DNA of 64,000 bases from an uncultured Bacteroidales bacterium (GTDB lineage: Bacteria > Bacteroidota > Bacteroidia > Bacteroidales > P3): NCBI GenBank assembly GCA_947168515.1, contig CAMVMF010000007.1, positions 1 to 64,000 of the forward strand, read 5' to 3'. The position numbers and the translations under genes are program-made. Positions 51,404 to 60,828 of this stretch are shown in pieces. The notes beneath the pieces were generated by a model. That model ran no database searches and was not told where the DNA came from. It saw only the letters and a program-made list of their open reading frames with translations. Every line of letters starts with the position of its first letter. The first letter of the stretch is position 1.

Positions 51404-52744
51404 ATGAATATAATAATTGCTGGAGACGGAGAAGTTGGGTTTTACCTTGCCAAATCGCTGACCGAGTTGGACCACAACATCACAGTTGTGGACCCCAATT
51501 CCGAATTACTGAAACGCCTTGAGAAGGAGACCGACCTCATGACCATTGCCGGTTCTTCCACCTCTCCCAAGGTGCTGGAAGATGCCAATGTGGGCAGCTG
51601 CGACCTCTTTCTATCAGTGCTACACGACGAAAGTATCAACCTCATGAGCTGTGTGTTGGCCCGCAAACTTGGTGCCAGAAAAACCGTGGCCCGCATCAGC
51701 AACACAGAGTTGCTTTATCCCAAACACCGCGACATGTTCCGCGACCTAGGCGTTGACGAAATGGTCTGTCCCGAGCGCATTGCCGCCAAAGAAATCACCA
51801 ATCTCATAAACAATTCTGTTGCCACCGAATTTTTCGACTTCTCGAGCGGCCTACTCACCATGTACCTCATTCATCTCGAAGCCGACTCCCCCGTGTCCGG
51901 ACATAGTGTCAAGGAGCTGGTCCAGAACCATAACACGCTCCAAGTTCGCATTGTTGCCATCCTACGAGGCGGACAGACAATCTTCCCTCACCTCGACACC
52001 ACCTTCCAACAGGGCGACCTAGTATACCTCATCAGCCGCCCCAACCAGTTCGACAGCATCAAACGCGTTGCCGGCAAGACCGAAGTGAGCATCAAGAAAG
52101 CCATGATTGTCGGAGCCGGACGTGTCGGCCGTTTTGCCGCCCAAACCCTCGAAGACAAAATCCACATCACCCTTTTTGAAGAATCTAAAGCCCGCTGCGA
52201 CGAAGCCGCTGGCATACTCAACAAAACCCTTATCATCAACGGTGATGCCACAGACATCGAACTCCTCAAAGAGGAAGGGCTACAAAACACCGACGCCTTC
52301 ATTTCCGTTACAGACTCTTCCGAAACCAACATCCTCACCTGCCTTCATGCCAAGAAACTGGGCGTGCATCGCACCATTGCCTTGGTAGAGAACACTGGCT
52401 TCATCAGCCTGTCGCAAGACATTGGCATCGACACCATAATTAATAAAAAACTAATCACAGCCAGCTACATATCTCGATTCATTGTCAAAGGCGATGCAGT
52501 CCGCAGCAAATGGCTCAGTGGCACCAATGCCGAGCTGGTAGAGTTCAACGTGGCCAAACACGCCTACGCCACCCGCCATACCATACGGGACCTATCCTTA
52601 CCCCAAGGGTCTACCATCGGAGGCATCATTCGTGGAAACCAGAGCATACTGCCCACTCGCGACACCCAAATAGAGCCCAAAGACAAAGTCATCGTCTTCG
52701 CACTCCCCAAGGTTATGGACCAAGTGGCAAAAATGTTTGGCTAA
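51404..52744 (+). CDS. trkA: Trk potassium uptake regulatory subunit TrkA
   Basis: A 446-residue cytoplasmic protein with two RCK units. The first has the Rossmann NAD(H) loop MNIIIAGDGEVGFYLAKSL and acidic VVDPNSELL at the strand end; the second has KKAMIVGAGRVGRFAAQTLEDK. Each is followed by an RCK_C segment (LIHLEADSPVSGHSVKELVQNHNTLQVRIVAILRGGQTIFP; and LVEFNVAKHAYATRHTIRDLSL). TrkA gates the TrkH channel in response to nucleotides. The two trkH genes follow directly. Confidence 0.94.
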   Translation: MNIIIAGDGEVGFYLAKSLTELDHNITVVDPNSELLKRLEKETDLMTIAGSSTSPKVLEDANVGSCDLFLSVLHDESINLMSCVLARKLGARKTVARISNTELLYPKHRDMFRDLGVDEMVCPERIAAKEITNLINNSVATEFFDFSSGLLTMYLIHLEADSPVSGHSVKELVQNHNTLQVRIVAILRGGQTIFPHLDTTFQQGDLVYLISRPNQFDSIKRVAGKTEVSIKKAMIVGAGRVGRFAAQTLEDKIHITLFEESKARCDEAAGILNKTLIINGDATDIELLKEEGLQNTDAFISVTDSSETNILTCLHAKKLGVHRTIALVENTGFISLSQDIGIDTIINKKLITASYISRFIVKGDAVRSKWLSGTNAELVEFNVAKHAYATRHTIRDLSLPQGSTIGGIIRGNQSILPTRDTQIEPKDKVIVFALPKVMDQVAKMFG

Positions 52745-52852
52745 AAAAAAGATTAGGTTCAACAATATACATCTCCAACATCTGTTAATCCACAATATAC
52801 ATAACAATTAAAGCGGTAACACATTCCATAGTTCGTAAATCGTACCAACACC

Positions 52853-54358
52853 TTGCCAATCCACACCAAAATAGAAGAATGGCCGGCCGAGAGGCTGGGA
52901 CTACGCAGATTCAATTTCCGACTCATTGCGCGACTCACTGGAATTTTGCTCATCTATATGGCCATCAGCATGGTCCTGCCATTAGCTGTATCACTCTTCT
53001 ACCGCGACGGGGCTCAGTTCGCCATCGTGATTTCTGGCACTACCATACTCATTCTGGGTTTATTCCTCCGCAACTTTGTGGGCAGGAATGCCACCTTTGA
53101 CCTGAAGGAGACTGAGAGCTATTGGTTCACCGCTTTCATCTGGCTAGCCATACCCTTTTGCGGCACTATACCCTATCTTTTCTCAGGCACCATAGGCTCT
53201 TTCACCGATGCCGTTTTCGAGTCGGTCAGCGGATTCACCACCACAGGCTCCTCCATCCTCTCCAAGCCCGAGAACCTGCCGGAGAGCCTTTTAGTATACC
53301 GTTCTTTTACACAATGGATTGGTGGCATGGGATTCATGCTTTTCGTTGTTGCCATCCTTCGCAAGTTGGGTGTTGGTGGCGAGCAGTTATACGAAGCCGA
53401 ATTTTCCGGCACCCGCCAACGCAAACTCCACCCCCATCTCTCCAAGAGCGTCACCCGCCTTTTCACCATCTACTCCATACTCACTTTCACCATGATGGTT
53501 TTGTTGTTGGTCAGCGGGACCTCTGTTTTCGAATCCCTATGCCTGTCCTTCAGCACAGTTTCCACCGGAGGATTTGTACCCCACAGCATGGGGTTAATAT
53601 CTTTGAGCAACGGTAGCCTCAGCGTTGTTACCGTCTTCATGATTCTCAGCGGCATCAGTCTTGCCCAACTCTATTACCTTTTCACTTTCAAGTGGCGCCA
53701 ATACAGCCGTGACGAGGAGCTATGGTCCTATCTCGGCATCTTCGTCCTCGTCAGTCTCGTGAGCACCATTGCATTTACAACCGTGGGCAACGACTTTCGC
53801 ACGTCGCTCCGTTACAGCATCTTCCACATAGCCTCCAGCATGTCCTCCTGCGGATTCTACATCCCGCAACCGCAGCATTGGTCCTTTCTCGTCAGTGTGC
53901 TCACCTTCCTGCTTATCCTGATGGGTGCCTCTGCGGGCTCCACAGGTGGTGGCATAAAGATTTTGCGCGTCATCACTCTCTATAAATACATTAGCAACTA
54001 TTTTACCCGTATGATTCACCCCAATGCAGTCACTTGCGTCAAGGTCAACCAAAAGGTAGTAGAGGAAGACTACATCAACAAAATCTTTGCGTTTGTATTC
54101 CTCTACATCGCCTTCATTCTCATAGGGGCCTTCATACTCACCCTTTGCGGCTGCACTATCCCCGACTCTATATGCATGGCCGCTGCCAACATCAGTAACC
54201 TAGGCCCCTCGCCTCTAATCAACAGTTTGGGCGGCAGCCTAGACTACAGCACACTTCCACAGATAGCCAAATGGGCCCTCTCCACTCTCATGGTGGCAGG
54301 ACGAATCGAGCTCTTTGCCATCATCGCCATCGTATCCCCGGCCTACTGGAAGCGATGA
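52853..54358 (+). CDS. trkH: Trk potassium channel TrkH (first copy)
   Basis: A 501-residue inner-membrane protein. The track uses TTG at 52853 as start; the frame is open from 52832 and contains no ATG until TM1, so the true start is uncertain. The four repeats of the K+ channel fold are visible, with selectivity-filter segments SGFTTTGSSI, STVSTGGFVP, FHIASSMSSCGFYIP and AAANISNLGPSP. The loop GASAGSTGGGIKILR lies between repeats. It works with TrkA. It is one of two adjacent, clearly diverged copies. Confidence 0.92.
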   Translation: MPIHTKIEEWPAERLGLRRFNFRLIARLTGILLIYMAISMVLPLAVSLFYRDGAQFAIVISGTTILILGLFLRNFVGRNATFDLKETESYWFTAFIWLAIPFCGTIPYLFSGTIGSFTDAVFESVSGFTTTGSSILSKPENLPESLLVYRSFTQWIGGMGFMLFVVAILRKLGVGGEQLYEAEFSGTRQRKLHPHLSKSVTRLFTIYSILTFTMMVLLLVSGTSVFESLCLSFSTVSTGGFVPHSMGLISLSNGSLSVVTVFMILSGISLAQLYYLFTFKWRQYSRDEELWSYLGIFVLVSLVSTIAFTTVGNDFRTSLRYSIFHIASSMSSCGFYIPQPQHWSFLVSVLTFLLILMGASAGSTGGGIKILRVITLYKYISNYFTRMIHPNAVTCVKVNQKVVEEDYINKIFAFVFLYIAFILIGAFILTLCGCTIPDSICMAAANISNLGPSPLINSLGGSLDYSTLPQIAKWALSTLMVAGRIELFAIIAIVSPAYWKR

Positions 54359-54396
54359 AAAAACGAACGTATAAATACATAATAATAGATTAGCTC

Positions 54397-55851
54397 ATCA
54401 CACAGATTAAGTACATATTACGTTTTCTCGGCATCATGCTGATGGTAGAGGGCCTACTCATACTGGCCTGCCTAATTCCGGCATTTCATTTTGCCGACGG
54501 CACCTGGCCTGCAATTACTGCTTCAGGGCTTTTCACCTTCAACATAGGCCTCTTTCTCACAGTCAGCTTCCATGGGGCCCACCGCATCACCGACAAGCGC
54601 CTGGCGTACCTGCTGGTTGTAATAATGTGGGTAGTCCTCTCCCTCTTTGGCACCCTGCCATATTTGTCCACTGGTGCCACCACCTCCTTTGCCAACGCCC
54701 TCTTCGAATCCACTTCGGGCATCACCTCCACTGGTGCCACCATTTTCTCGGCAGTCGAATGGCTGCCCGCCTCCATTCTCCTTTGGCGCAGTATGACCCA
54801 ATGGATTGGAGGTTTCGGCATCGTGCTGTTGGTGTTGGCCCTAGTGCCTTCCATGGGCATCAACAAATACAGCCTTTACACAGCCGAGGCCTCGGGGGCC
54901 GACAACACAGGTAAACAGACCACCTCCATGGGGGCCACCGTCCGCCACACCTTAGGAGTCTACATCCTACTTACATGCTTTTTCATATTGGTGCTGTGGA
55001 AGAGCGGCTTACACATATGGGATGCTGTCAACATCACCTTTACCAACATCTCTTCTGGAGGTTTTTCTATCTACAACAACAGCCTTGAGCACCTCACCCA
55101 CACCCAGCAATACATCACGGCTGCCATCATGCTACTCAGCGGCATCAATTTCTCCATGCTCTACTATTTTCTGACCCTCGACTGGAAACGCCTGCGCAAC
55201 AAGTTCGACCAGCTCATCTGCTATCTTACCACCTTTCTCATCGGTGCCGTCTTTGCCATACTTGCCCTTGCCCTCAAGATGGGATACTCATGGGCAGATG
55301 CTGTCCGTTGCGGCATCGTGCAAACCATCAGCGTACTCACCACCACGGGCTCGTTGGTTGCGGACACCTCACAGTGGTGGGTACCCATCACTTTCCTTTT
55401 TGTGGTTCTGTCACTCTGCGGAGGCATGGCCGGAGCCACCACAGGAGGACTCAAGACCATGCGCGTACTCATTCTTATCCGCAACGTGCGCAAGATTCTC
55501 CGAGACCGCCTACACCCACGTTCGGTCAACCCGGTTCGCCTTAACCGCAAGCCTGTATCCGAAGACATCATCACAAACGTCATGGTCATATTCATGGTTT
55601 ATGCAGCAGTGACCTTTGTAGGCATCATGCTACTCATGCTCAGCGGCATCAATGCTACTGAGTCCATCGGGGCTGCCATCGCTTGCATTACCAGCTACGG
55701 ACCAGGTCTTGGCACTAGTGGGGGCTTTGGTTGCTATGCTGATTTCACCACCTCGGGCAAAATAATTTGCACCCTTCTCATGCTCTTAGGCCGACTCGAA
55801 TGTCTCACACTCATAATCCTATTTGTGCCCAAATTTTGGTCGAGAGGATAG
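54397..55851 (+). CDS. trkH: Trk potassium channel TrkH (second copy), start not ATG?
   Basis: The track gives ATG at 54436 (MLMVEGLLILACLIPAF). The frame upstream, after TAG at 54391, reads LITQIKYILRFLGIMLMVEGL, which completes the first membrane helix of TrkH proteins but contains no ATG, GTG or TTG. ATC at 54397 or ATT at 54406 are therefore possible starts. Filters: ESTSGITSTGATI, TNISSGGFSIY, VQTISVLTTTGSLVAD and AAIACITSYGPGLG; the GGMAGATTGGLKTMR loop matches the first copy. It may form separate channels with the shared TrkA. Confidence 0.88.
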   Translation: MTQIKYILRFLGIMLMVEGLLILACLIPAFHFADGTWPAITASGLFTFNIGLFLTVSFHGAHRITDKRLAYLLVVIMWVVLSLFGTLPYLSTGATTSFANALFESTSGITSTGATIFSAVEWLPASILLWRSMTQWIGGFGIVLLVLALVPSMGINKYSLYTAEASGADNTGKQTTSMGATVRHTLGVYILLTCFFILVLWKSGLHIWDAVNITFTNISSGGFSIYNNSLEHLTHTQQYITAAIMLLSGINFSMLYYFLTLDWKRLRNKFDQLICYLTTFLIGAVFAILALALKMGYSWADAVRCGIVQTISVLTTTGSLVADTSQWWVPITFLFVVLSLCGGMAGATTGGLKTMRVLILIRNVRKILRDRLHPRSVNPVRLNRKPVSEDIITNVMVIFMVYAAVTFVGIMLLMLSGINATESIGAAIACITSYGPGLGTSGGFGCYADFTTSGKIICTLLMLLGRLECLTLIILFVPKFWSRG

Positions 55852-56063
55852 ATGTGACAAAGATTACTTCCAATTATGGTACCTGTAGGACATTGGCGAA
55901 TTATATGCCCTACTTGACTGGAAGATGCTAGACAGAGACAACCTCGCCAACCTAAGGATAGTTATGATACAGATAAGTAACAACACTTAGTTTAAAAAAA
56001 AATATAAATCTATAATAAGTATAGAAAAAAAGTAGTACTTTTGCAATTTGAAATAAAGTACCT

Positions 56064-56738
56064 ATGGAGACTCCTATCATATCACTTAAGGACGTAACAA
56101 TCAGTCACGAAGAGGGGCCATTACTCACCCATGTCGACCTCCAGATCGATGCAGGGGAGTTCGTATATCTCATTGGTAAGAGTGGTGCTGGGAAGACCTC
56201 GCTGCTTCGTACTCTCTATGCCGACCTCGATATTGACACTGGCGAAGCCCGAGTGTGCGACTTCGACCTCGTACATCTCAAGCGTCGCCAAATCCCCCTG
56301 CTCAGACGCCGCATCGGCATCGTATTCCAGAACTTCCGCCTCCTTGGGGACCGCAATGTGCACGACAACTTAGAATTTGTCTTACGCGCCACAGGATGGA
56401 AGCACAGCGAGATTGAGCCCCAGATTGTCAAGACACTGCAAGCTGTAGGCATAGCCGACAAAGCCAAGGCTCGAGTGCACAACCTTTCTGAGGGCGAACA
56501 GCAGCGTGTGGGAATTGCCCGCGCCCTCATCAACAATCCAAGCCTTATTTTAGCCGACGAGCCCACTGGCAACCTCGACCCCAACACTTCGTCGGACATC
56601 ATGGAACTGTTGGTGGACATCAACCGGCAGACGGGCACTACGATGCTGATTTCTTCACACGACTTTATGATGATAGATAAATACCAGTCACGCATACTGG
56701 TATGCGAAAACGGGACTATTACCGACCCTCAACAATAA
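56064..56738 (+). CDS. ftsE: Cell-division ABC ATPase FtsE
   Basis: A 224-residue ABC ATPase: Walker A IGKSGAGKTSLLRTL, Q-loop region RRRIGIVFQNFRLLGDRNVHDNL, signature LSEGEQQRVGIARALINNP, Walker B LILADEPTGNLDPNTSSDIM and H-loop LISSHD. The FQDFKLL-type Q-loop segment and length match FtsE, which with FtsX controls peptidoglycan hydrolases at the septum. The partner FtsX is not adjacent. A promoter box TACTTTTG lies near 56036. Confidence 0.88.
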   Translation: METPIISLKDVTISHEEGPLLTHVDLQIDAGEFVYLIGKSGAGKTSLLRTLYADLDIDTGEARVCDFDLVHLKRRQIPLLRRRIGIVFQNFRLLGDRNVHDNLEFVLRATGWKHSEIEPQIVKTLQAVGIADKAKARVHNLSEGEQQRVGIARALINNPSLILADEPTGNLDPNTSSDIMELLVDINRQTGTTMLISSHDFMMIDKYQSRILVCENGTITDPQQ

Positions 56739-56852
56739 AATATAAAATTCTACGTTAATAAAGGGATAGAAAAAAAATAAAACGCTGAATTATGAGTGGC
56801 TGCTATCCCATCAGATTTCGGAACTCAAAATTCTAAAAGAAAACAATATACG

Positions 56853-57923
56853 ATGAAGAAACACCTCTTTATAATCATGCTGGCCGCCTTGGCAATCATT
56901 CCTACAGCCAATGTTCAGGCCCAGTATCTTAAGAAGAAACCGACCACCGACATTGCCCGAGAGGGAAACAACAAACGTCTTTGGCTCCGCAGCAAGGCCG
57001 ACACCAACTGGTATCCCACGCCGGGAGGCCTATACGAACAGGTGACCATGCCCAATACCAAAAAGGGCAAAAAAGTAGAACCCATTATCGACCAGGGGGG
57101 CAAACACAAAGTACGTGAGAGCGCCTATGACACGGTGTGGAAATTCACCGCTTTTGATGGTAAGACATTCTACTTTGTCGACTACAACTACAACAATTTC
57201 CGCCCTCTGAAATGGCAGCGCGATAACGACCGCGACTGGGGCAAGTTCGATCCCGTCATGGACTATCTAAAAAGTGCTGGCCGCATTCCCATGCACCTAT
57301 GCGCTGTCTTCGCCATCAACCCCTCAGTCACCGATCCCGACTTGCGCGACGAACTGATTGCAAAGGCTCAGATGGAGGCCCTGATTTCCCTCGATTATTT
57401 TCGAGATATCCTTATCGAACTAGAGATGAAAAACAAAATATCCTACAAAGTGGCAGAAATCGACTGGCGCTATTGGAAGGACGAAGACTACTATCACGAG
57501 CCTCAGCCCGAAGACGAACTCATTCGAGTGGGGCTTATCTGCGACTTCAGTTCCAAGAAAATCGACCTATTGCCTAGTGCGGCCAAGAATGCACGTTCCT
57601 TTGCCGAGATTAAGTTCTTTGCCAACGATGCCACAATTCAGCCTTCTTATAACGCCGAATTAGACGACTTGGCCAAATACATGAAAGAGGAGAAGAATCT
57701 CGAAGTGCTGCTTGTAGGATATTGCGACAACGTAGGCACAGAGGCTTACAACATGGGCCTCTCGCGTCAGCGTGCCGTCGAGGTGAAGAAGGCCCTGATG
57801 AAACGTGGAATACAAGAACACCGCATCGAAATCCTTGCCAAAGGTGAGGACGACCCTGTAGGCGACAACAATACACTCAGCGGCCGGTCTGCCAACAACC
57901 GAGTCACCGTCACTATGCAGTAA
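56853..57923 (+). CDS. OmpA-family protein with long N-terminal domain
   Basis: The start is the ATG at 56853 (MKKHLFIIMLAALAIIPTANVQAQ), which begins the signal peptide; the track start is upstream. 356 residues. The middle region (WKFTAFDGKTFYFVDYNYNNFRPLKWQRDNDRDWGKFDP...ALISLDYFRDILIELEMKNKISYKVAEIDWRYWKDE) resembles the core of the PorN/GldN family in this same window (DIDFREKFNQFF, WYIDKQD). The C-terminal OmpA domain (AEIKFFANDATIQPSYNAELDDLAKYM, GYCDNVGTEAYNMGLSRQRAVEVKKALMKRGI) binds peptidoglycan. It may be a GldN-like domain fused to a peptidoglycan anchor; that link is inference. Confidence 0.82.
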   Translation: MKKHLFIIMLAALAIIPTANVQAQYLKKKPTTDIAREGNNKRLWLRSKADTNWYPTPGGLYEQVTMPNTKKGKKVEPIIDQGGKHKVRESAYDTVWKFTAFDGKTFYFVDYNYNNFRPLKWQRDNDRDWGKFDPVMDYLKSAGRIPMHLCAVFAINPSVTDPDLRDELIAKAQMEALISLDYFRDILIELEMKNKISYKVAEIDWRYWKDEDYYHEPQPEDELIRVGLICDFSSKKIDLLPSAAKNARSFAEIKFFANDATIQPSYNAELDDLAKYMKEEKNLEVLLVGYCDNVGTEAYNMGLSRQRAVEVKKALMKRGIQEHRIEILAKGEDDPVGDNNTLSGRSANNRVTVTMQ

Positions 57924-57931
57924 CCAGGTTT

Positions 57932-58855
57932 TTGAACAACATAGAAGAATATAGAAAATTATGCGAGACGGAGGGACATAACATCCCTCTGTTTCTGCAA
58001 TATTGGTGGATGGAGACAGTATGCCACGGCAAACAATGGGACGTTGCGCTAGCGCGTGACTCCGAAGGTAACATTGCCGCCGCCATGCCCTACCTCATCG
58101 GTTCTAAAATGGGCCTGCGTTATGTATTGCAGCCTCAACTGACACAATACAACGGACCTTGGTACCGTCCTAATGCCAACCAGCCCGAAGCCACACGCCA
58201 ACTAATGGAGCACTTTGCCGGTCTTCGTTTGGCCCTCTTCAATCAGAACTTCAGCCCAGCCGTTACTTCTATAGAAGGATGGAAGGGATACCAAAACACG
58301 TCCCGCGTCACCTACCGCATCGAAGACATCAGCAACCCCGAAGAGGTTTTCAACCACTTCGACAAACGCCATAGACAGCGACAGATTCGCCACTGCCAAC
58401 CGTTGCTGCATCCCACAGAAGTCCTGCCCTCCGATTTTGCCAACCTGCACACCCAATACTGGCTTTCGAGAGGTAAAAAGGACTTGCTTTCACAAGCGTT
58501 TATGACTCGTATAATTGCCAAAACCCTCCAACGCGGCCAAGGCATCCTCCTAGGACTCAACGACACTAACGGAACCTTGCAAGCGGCACGCTTTGTGGCC
58601 TTCGATTCCCACAGCGCTTATTCCCTCCTCTCCGCCCTCAATCCTAGAGGGCATCTTGGGGGAGCCTCCCCACTGCTTTTCTGGTACATCATACAACAAC
58701 TCTCCACACGCACCCTCAGTTTCGATTTTGAAGGGAGCATGGTACCTAGTATAGCCTACTCCTACAGCCTCTATGGAGCGCAACCCGTCACCTACTACCA
58801 GATGACCCGTTATAGCAACCCATTGATGCGCGCTCTTTTTAAGAAAAAAATATGA
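57932..58855 (+). CDS. FemAB/GNAT_6-like acyltransferase
   Basis: A 307-residue cytoplasmic protein with a TTG start at 57932, 8 bp after the OmpA-family gene. The N-terminal IPLFLQYWWMETVCHGKQWDVALARDSEGNIAAAMPY and the C-terminal GQGILLGLNDTNGTLQAARFVAFDSHSAYSLLSALNP...GASPLLFWYIIQQLS..FDFEGSM match the two GNAT-like lobes of the FemAB/CelD-type superfamily. FDFEGS is the usual last motif. It is followed by a methyltransferase gene that overlaps it by 4 bp, so both may modify the same product. Substrate unknown. Confidence 0.78.
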   Translation: MNNIEEYRKLCETEGHNIPLFLQYWWMETVCHGKQWDVALARDSEGNIAAAMPYLIGSKMGLRYVLQPQLTQYNGPWYRPNANQPEATRQLMEHFAGLRLALFNQNFSPAVTSIEGWKGYQNTSRVTYRIEDISNPEEVFNHFDKRHRQRQIRHCQPLLHPTEVLPSDFANLHTQYWLSRGKKDLLSQAFMTRIIAKTLQRGQGILLGLNDTNGTLQAARFVAFDSHSAYSLLSALNPRGHLGGASPLLFWYIIQQLSTRTLSFDFEGSMVPSIAYSYSLYGAQPVTYYQMTRYSNPLMRALFKKKI

Positions 58856-59817
58856 TTGCCGACGACATACGCCATATAGACTACAATACGCTTCCTATCA
58901 GCGACTACAGCCGCAGCTATATTCTGCGTATGCTACCTCATCTAGATTATTATTTAGACATCTACAACCTCTGTATTTCCAAACTGCTACACCTCATGCA
59001 CCAAAAACCCGAAAGCCTAACAGTGGTGGACTATGGTGGAGGGCATGGATTCCTTTCTTGCATGTTGGCGCACATGGGATTTGGCAGGGTAATATATGTA
59101 GACTACAACCCGCAGGCTGTCGAAACCATCCAGAGCATCAAACAACATTTGGGGTACGGGCCTGATGTCATTTTACAAGGCGATGCCTCCTCCTTGCGAC
59201 AATGGTGCGAGACAAACAACATACACCCCGATGGACTCTTGGGCATGGATGTCATCGAACACATCTACCGTCTAGAAACGTTTTTCGATGACCTTTATGC
59301 CATCGGTCCCATGCCCATGATTTTCACCACCGGATCCACACCATACAATCCTCTCGTCGTCCGCCGCCTACACAAGGTGATGCTTGCCGACGAACATGGA
59401 CACAACGGGCAACTCGGATTCTACCAGATGCGACGCCAATACCTAGCAGAGCATCTGCCCCAACTCTCCGAACAGCAGCTAGACTATTGGGCCCAACACA
59501 CTCGTGGACTTCGATTCAGTGACCTTTTACCAACCGTTAGCAGTGGCATCCATCCATCTATCAACGACCGCTATAATACTTGCGATCCAGCCACCGGCAG
59601 TTGGACAGAACGCATTCTTCCGTTAGAGTCTTACCAAGAAATACTCATACCCCATGGTGCCAAAATAGAAGTCTGCAACGGATTCTACAACACCCATCGG
59701 TCCGGTGTCAAGGCCTTTACATCGCAAATACTCAATAGTTTTCTGAAAGTCTCCGGCCCGTTTTCCCGTCCTTTGGCCCCATTTATCTTATTGACTATTA
59801 CTAGTTGTAATGTGTAA
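58852..59817 (+). CDS. Class I SAM-dependent methyltransferase
   Basis: A 321-residue protein. The glycine-rich SAM-binding motif is LTVVDYGGGHGFLSCMLAHMG at about residues 55-75, followed by IYVDYNPQAVETIQ (acidic residue at the end of strand 2), QGDASSLRQW and GLLGMDVIEHIYRLETFF. The rest has no close landmark. It overlaps the upstream FemAB-like gene by 4 bp. Methyl acceptor unknown. Confidence 0.82.
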   Translation: MIADDIRHIDYNTLPISDYSRSYILRMLPHLDYYLDIYNLCISKLLHLMHQKPESLTVVDYGGGHGFLSCMLAHMGFGRVIYVDYNPQAVETIQSIKQHLGYGPDVILQGDASSLRQWCETNNIHPDGLLGMDVIEHIYRLETFFDDLYAIGPMPMIFTTGSTPYNPLVVRRLHKVMLADEHGHNGQLGFYQMRRQYLAEHLPQLSEQQLDYWAQHTRGLRFSDLLPTVSSGIHPSINDRYNTCDPATGSWTERILPLESYQEILIPHGAKIEVCNGFYNTHRSGVKAFTSQILNSFLKVSGPFSRPLAPFILLTITSCNV

Positions 59818-59864
59818 ACATCCGAACGTATAACCCCTATTAGCGCATCCACCTATTATATTTT

Positions 59865-60338
59865 ATGAATATCACCCTACTAGTCATCTCTAAGACCGAT
59901 ATTGCTTACTTGCAACAAGGCATTGACGAGTACTGTAAACGGCTTAAACACTATGTCAACTTCAAACTTGAAGTCATACCGGCTCTCAAAGACCAGAAAG
60001 GAGCCTCGCCTGAAGAAATCAAAGAACGCGAAGCCGTGCTGCTGCTCAAAAAACTACAAGATGCCGACCGCATAGTCCTCCTCGACGAACATGGCAAAGA
60101 ACACACCTCGGTGGGCTTTTCACAATATCTACAAAAACAGATGAACGCCGGTATACGCTCGCTAGTCTTCGTAGTGGGAGGGGCCTTTGGTTTTGCCCCC
60201 AGCGTCCATGAAGCGGCACACGACAAAATATCCCTCTCGCAAATGACCTTCAACCATCAAATGGTGCGTCTTTTCTTTGTCGAGCAACTTTACCGAGCCT
60301 TCACTATTTTGCATCACGAACCTTATCACAACGAATAG
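59865..60338 (+). CDS. rlmH: 23S rRNA pseudouridine 1915 methyltransferase RlmH
   Basis: A 157-residue SPOUT methyltransferase of the usual length. The knot region is VFVVGGAFGFAPSVHEAAHDKISLSQMTFNHQMVRLFFVEQLYRAFTILHHEPYHNE, with the SLSQMTF-H-M-R-EQLYRA signature and the C-terminal YH. RlmH methylates N3 of pseudouridine 1915, the residue made by RluD (34.2 kb in this window). Confidence 0.95.
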   Translation: MNITLLVISKTDIAYLQQGIDEYCKRLKHYVNFKLEVIPALKDQKGASPEEIKEREAVLLLKKLQDADRIVLLDEHGKEHTSVGFSQYLQKQMNAGIRSLVFVVGGAFGFAPSVHEAAHDKISLSQMTFNHQMVRLFFVEQLYRAFTILHHEPYHNE

Positions 60339-60411
60339 CATCATACTGCGCTTATAATACTAATCACAGTAACACACTAGCACATTAATATTAACTCAAT
60401 CACTCATTCTT

Positions 60412-60828
60412 ATGCAACTGAAACTCACCTACTCCGAAGTAGAAAACATGATTTCCCAAAAGGCAGGAAAAGAACTGCCCATGTGCTTTGGCGGCACACA
60501 CACCATCCGAATCAACTACAAAGTGCCCCTGATGGGATCAGTGGGTTTAGACATCACCGTCGAAGGCGTGCGAGGCTCCGATGTCATCCTCTCCTTTGGT
60601 GGCGGAGCCGGCATCGAATACATGTTACGGGCAGCTATCACCCAAGCAAAGAAACAGAACCCCCAAGCCGACACCATGGTGGAACTAATGGATGGCAACA
60701 AACTGCTACTACGCTTAGGACAAAACCCCAACCTTTCACCCATGTTTGAGAACATCACCGTACAAGATATCCACTTTGATGAGCAGTCCATCCTCATAGA
60801 CTTCATCCCAAAAGAATATCATAAATGA
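60412..60828 (+). CDS. Conserved-looking small protein of unknown function
   Basis: A 138-residue cytoplasmic protein with an alternating strand pattern: ELPMCFGGTHTIRINYKVPLMGSVGLDITVEGVRGSDVILSFGGGAGIEYMLRAAITQA, then MVELMDGNKLLLRLGQNPNLSPMFENITVQDIHFDEQSILIDFIPK. This suggests a lipocalin- or SRPBCC-like beta-rich fold. I do not recognise the family. It overlaps the metallo-hydrolase gene by 4 bp and may be functionally linked to it. Confidence 0.7.
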   Translation: MQLKLTYSEVENMISQKAGKELPMCFGGTHTIRINYKVPLMGSVGLDITVEGVRGSDVILSFGGGAGIEYMLRAAITQAKKQNPQADTMVELMDGNKLLLRLGQNPNLSPMFENITVQDIHFDEQSILIDFIPKEYHK

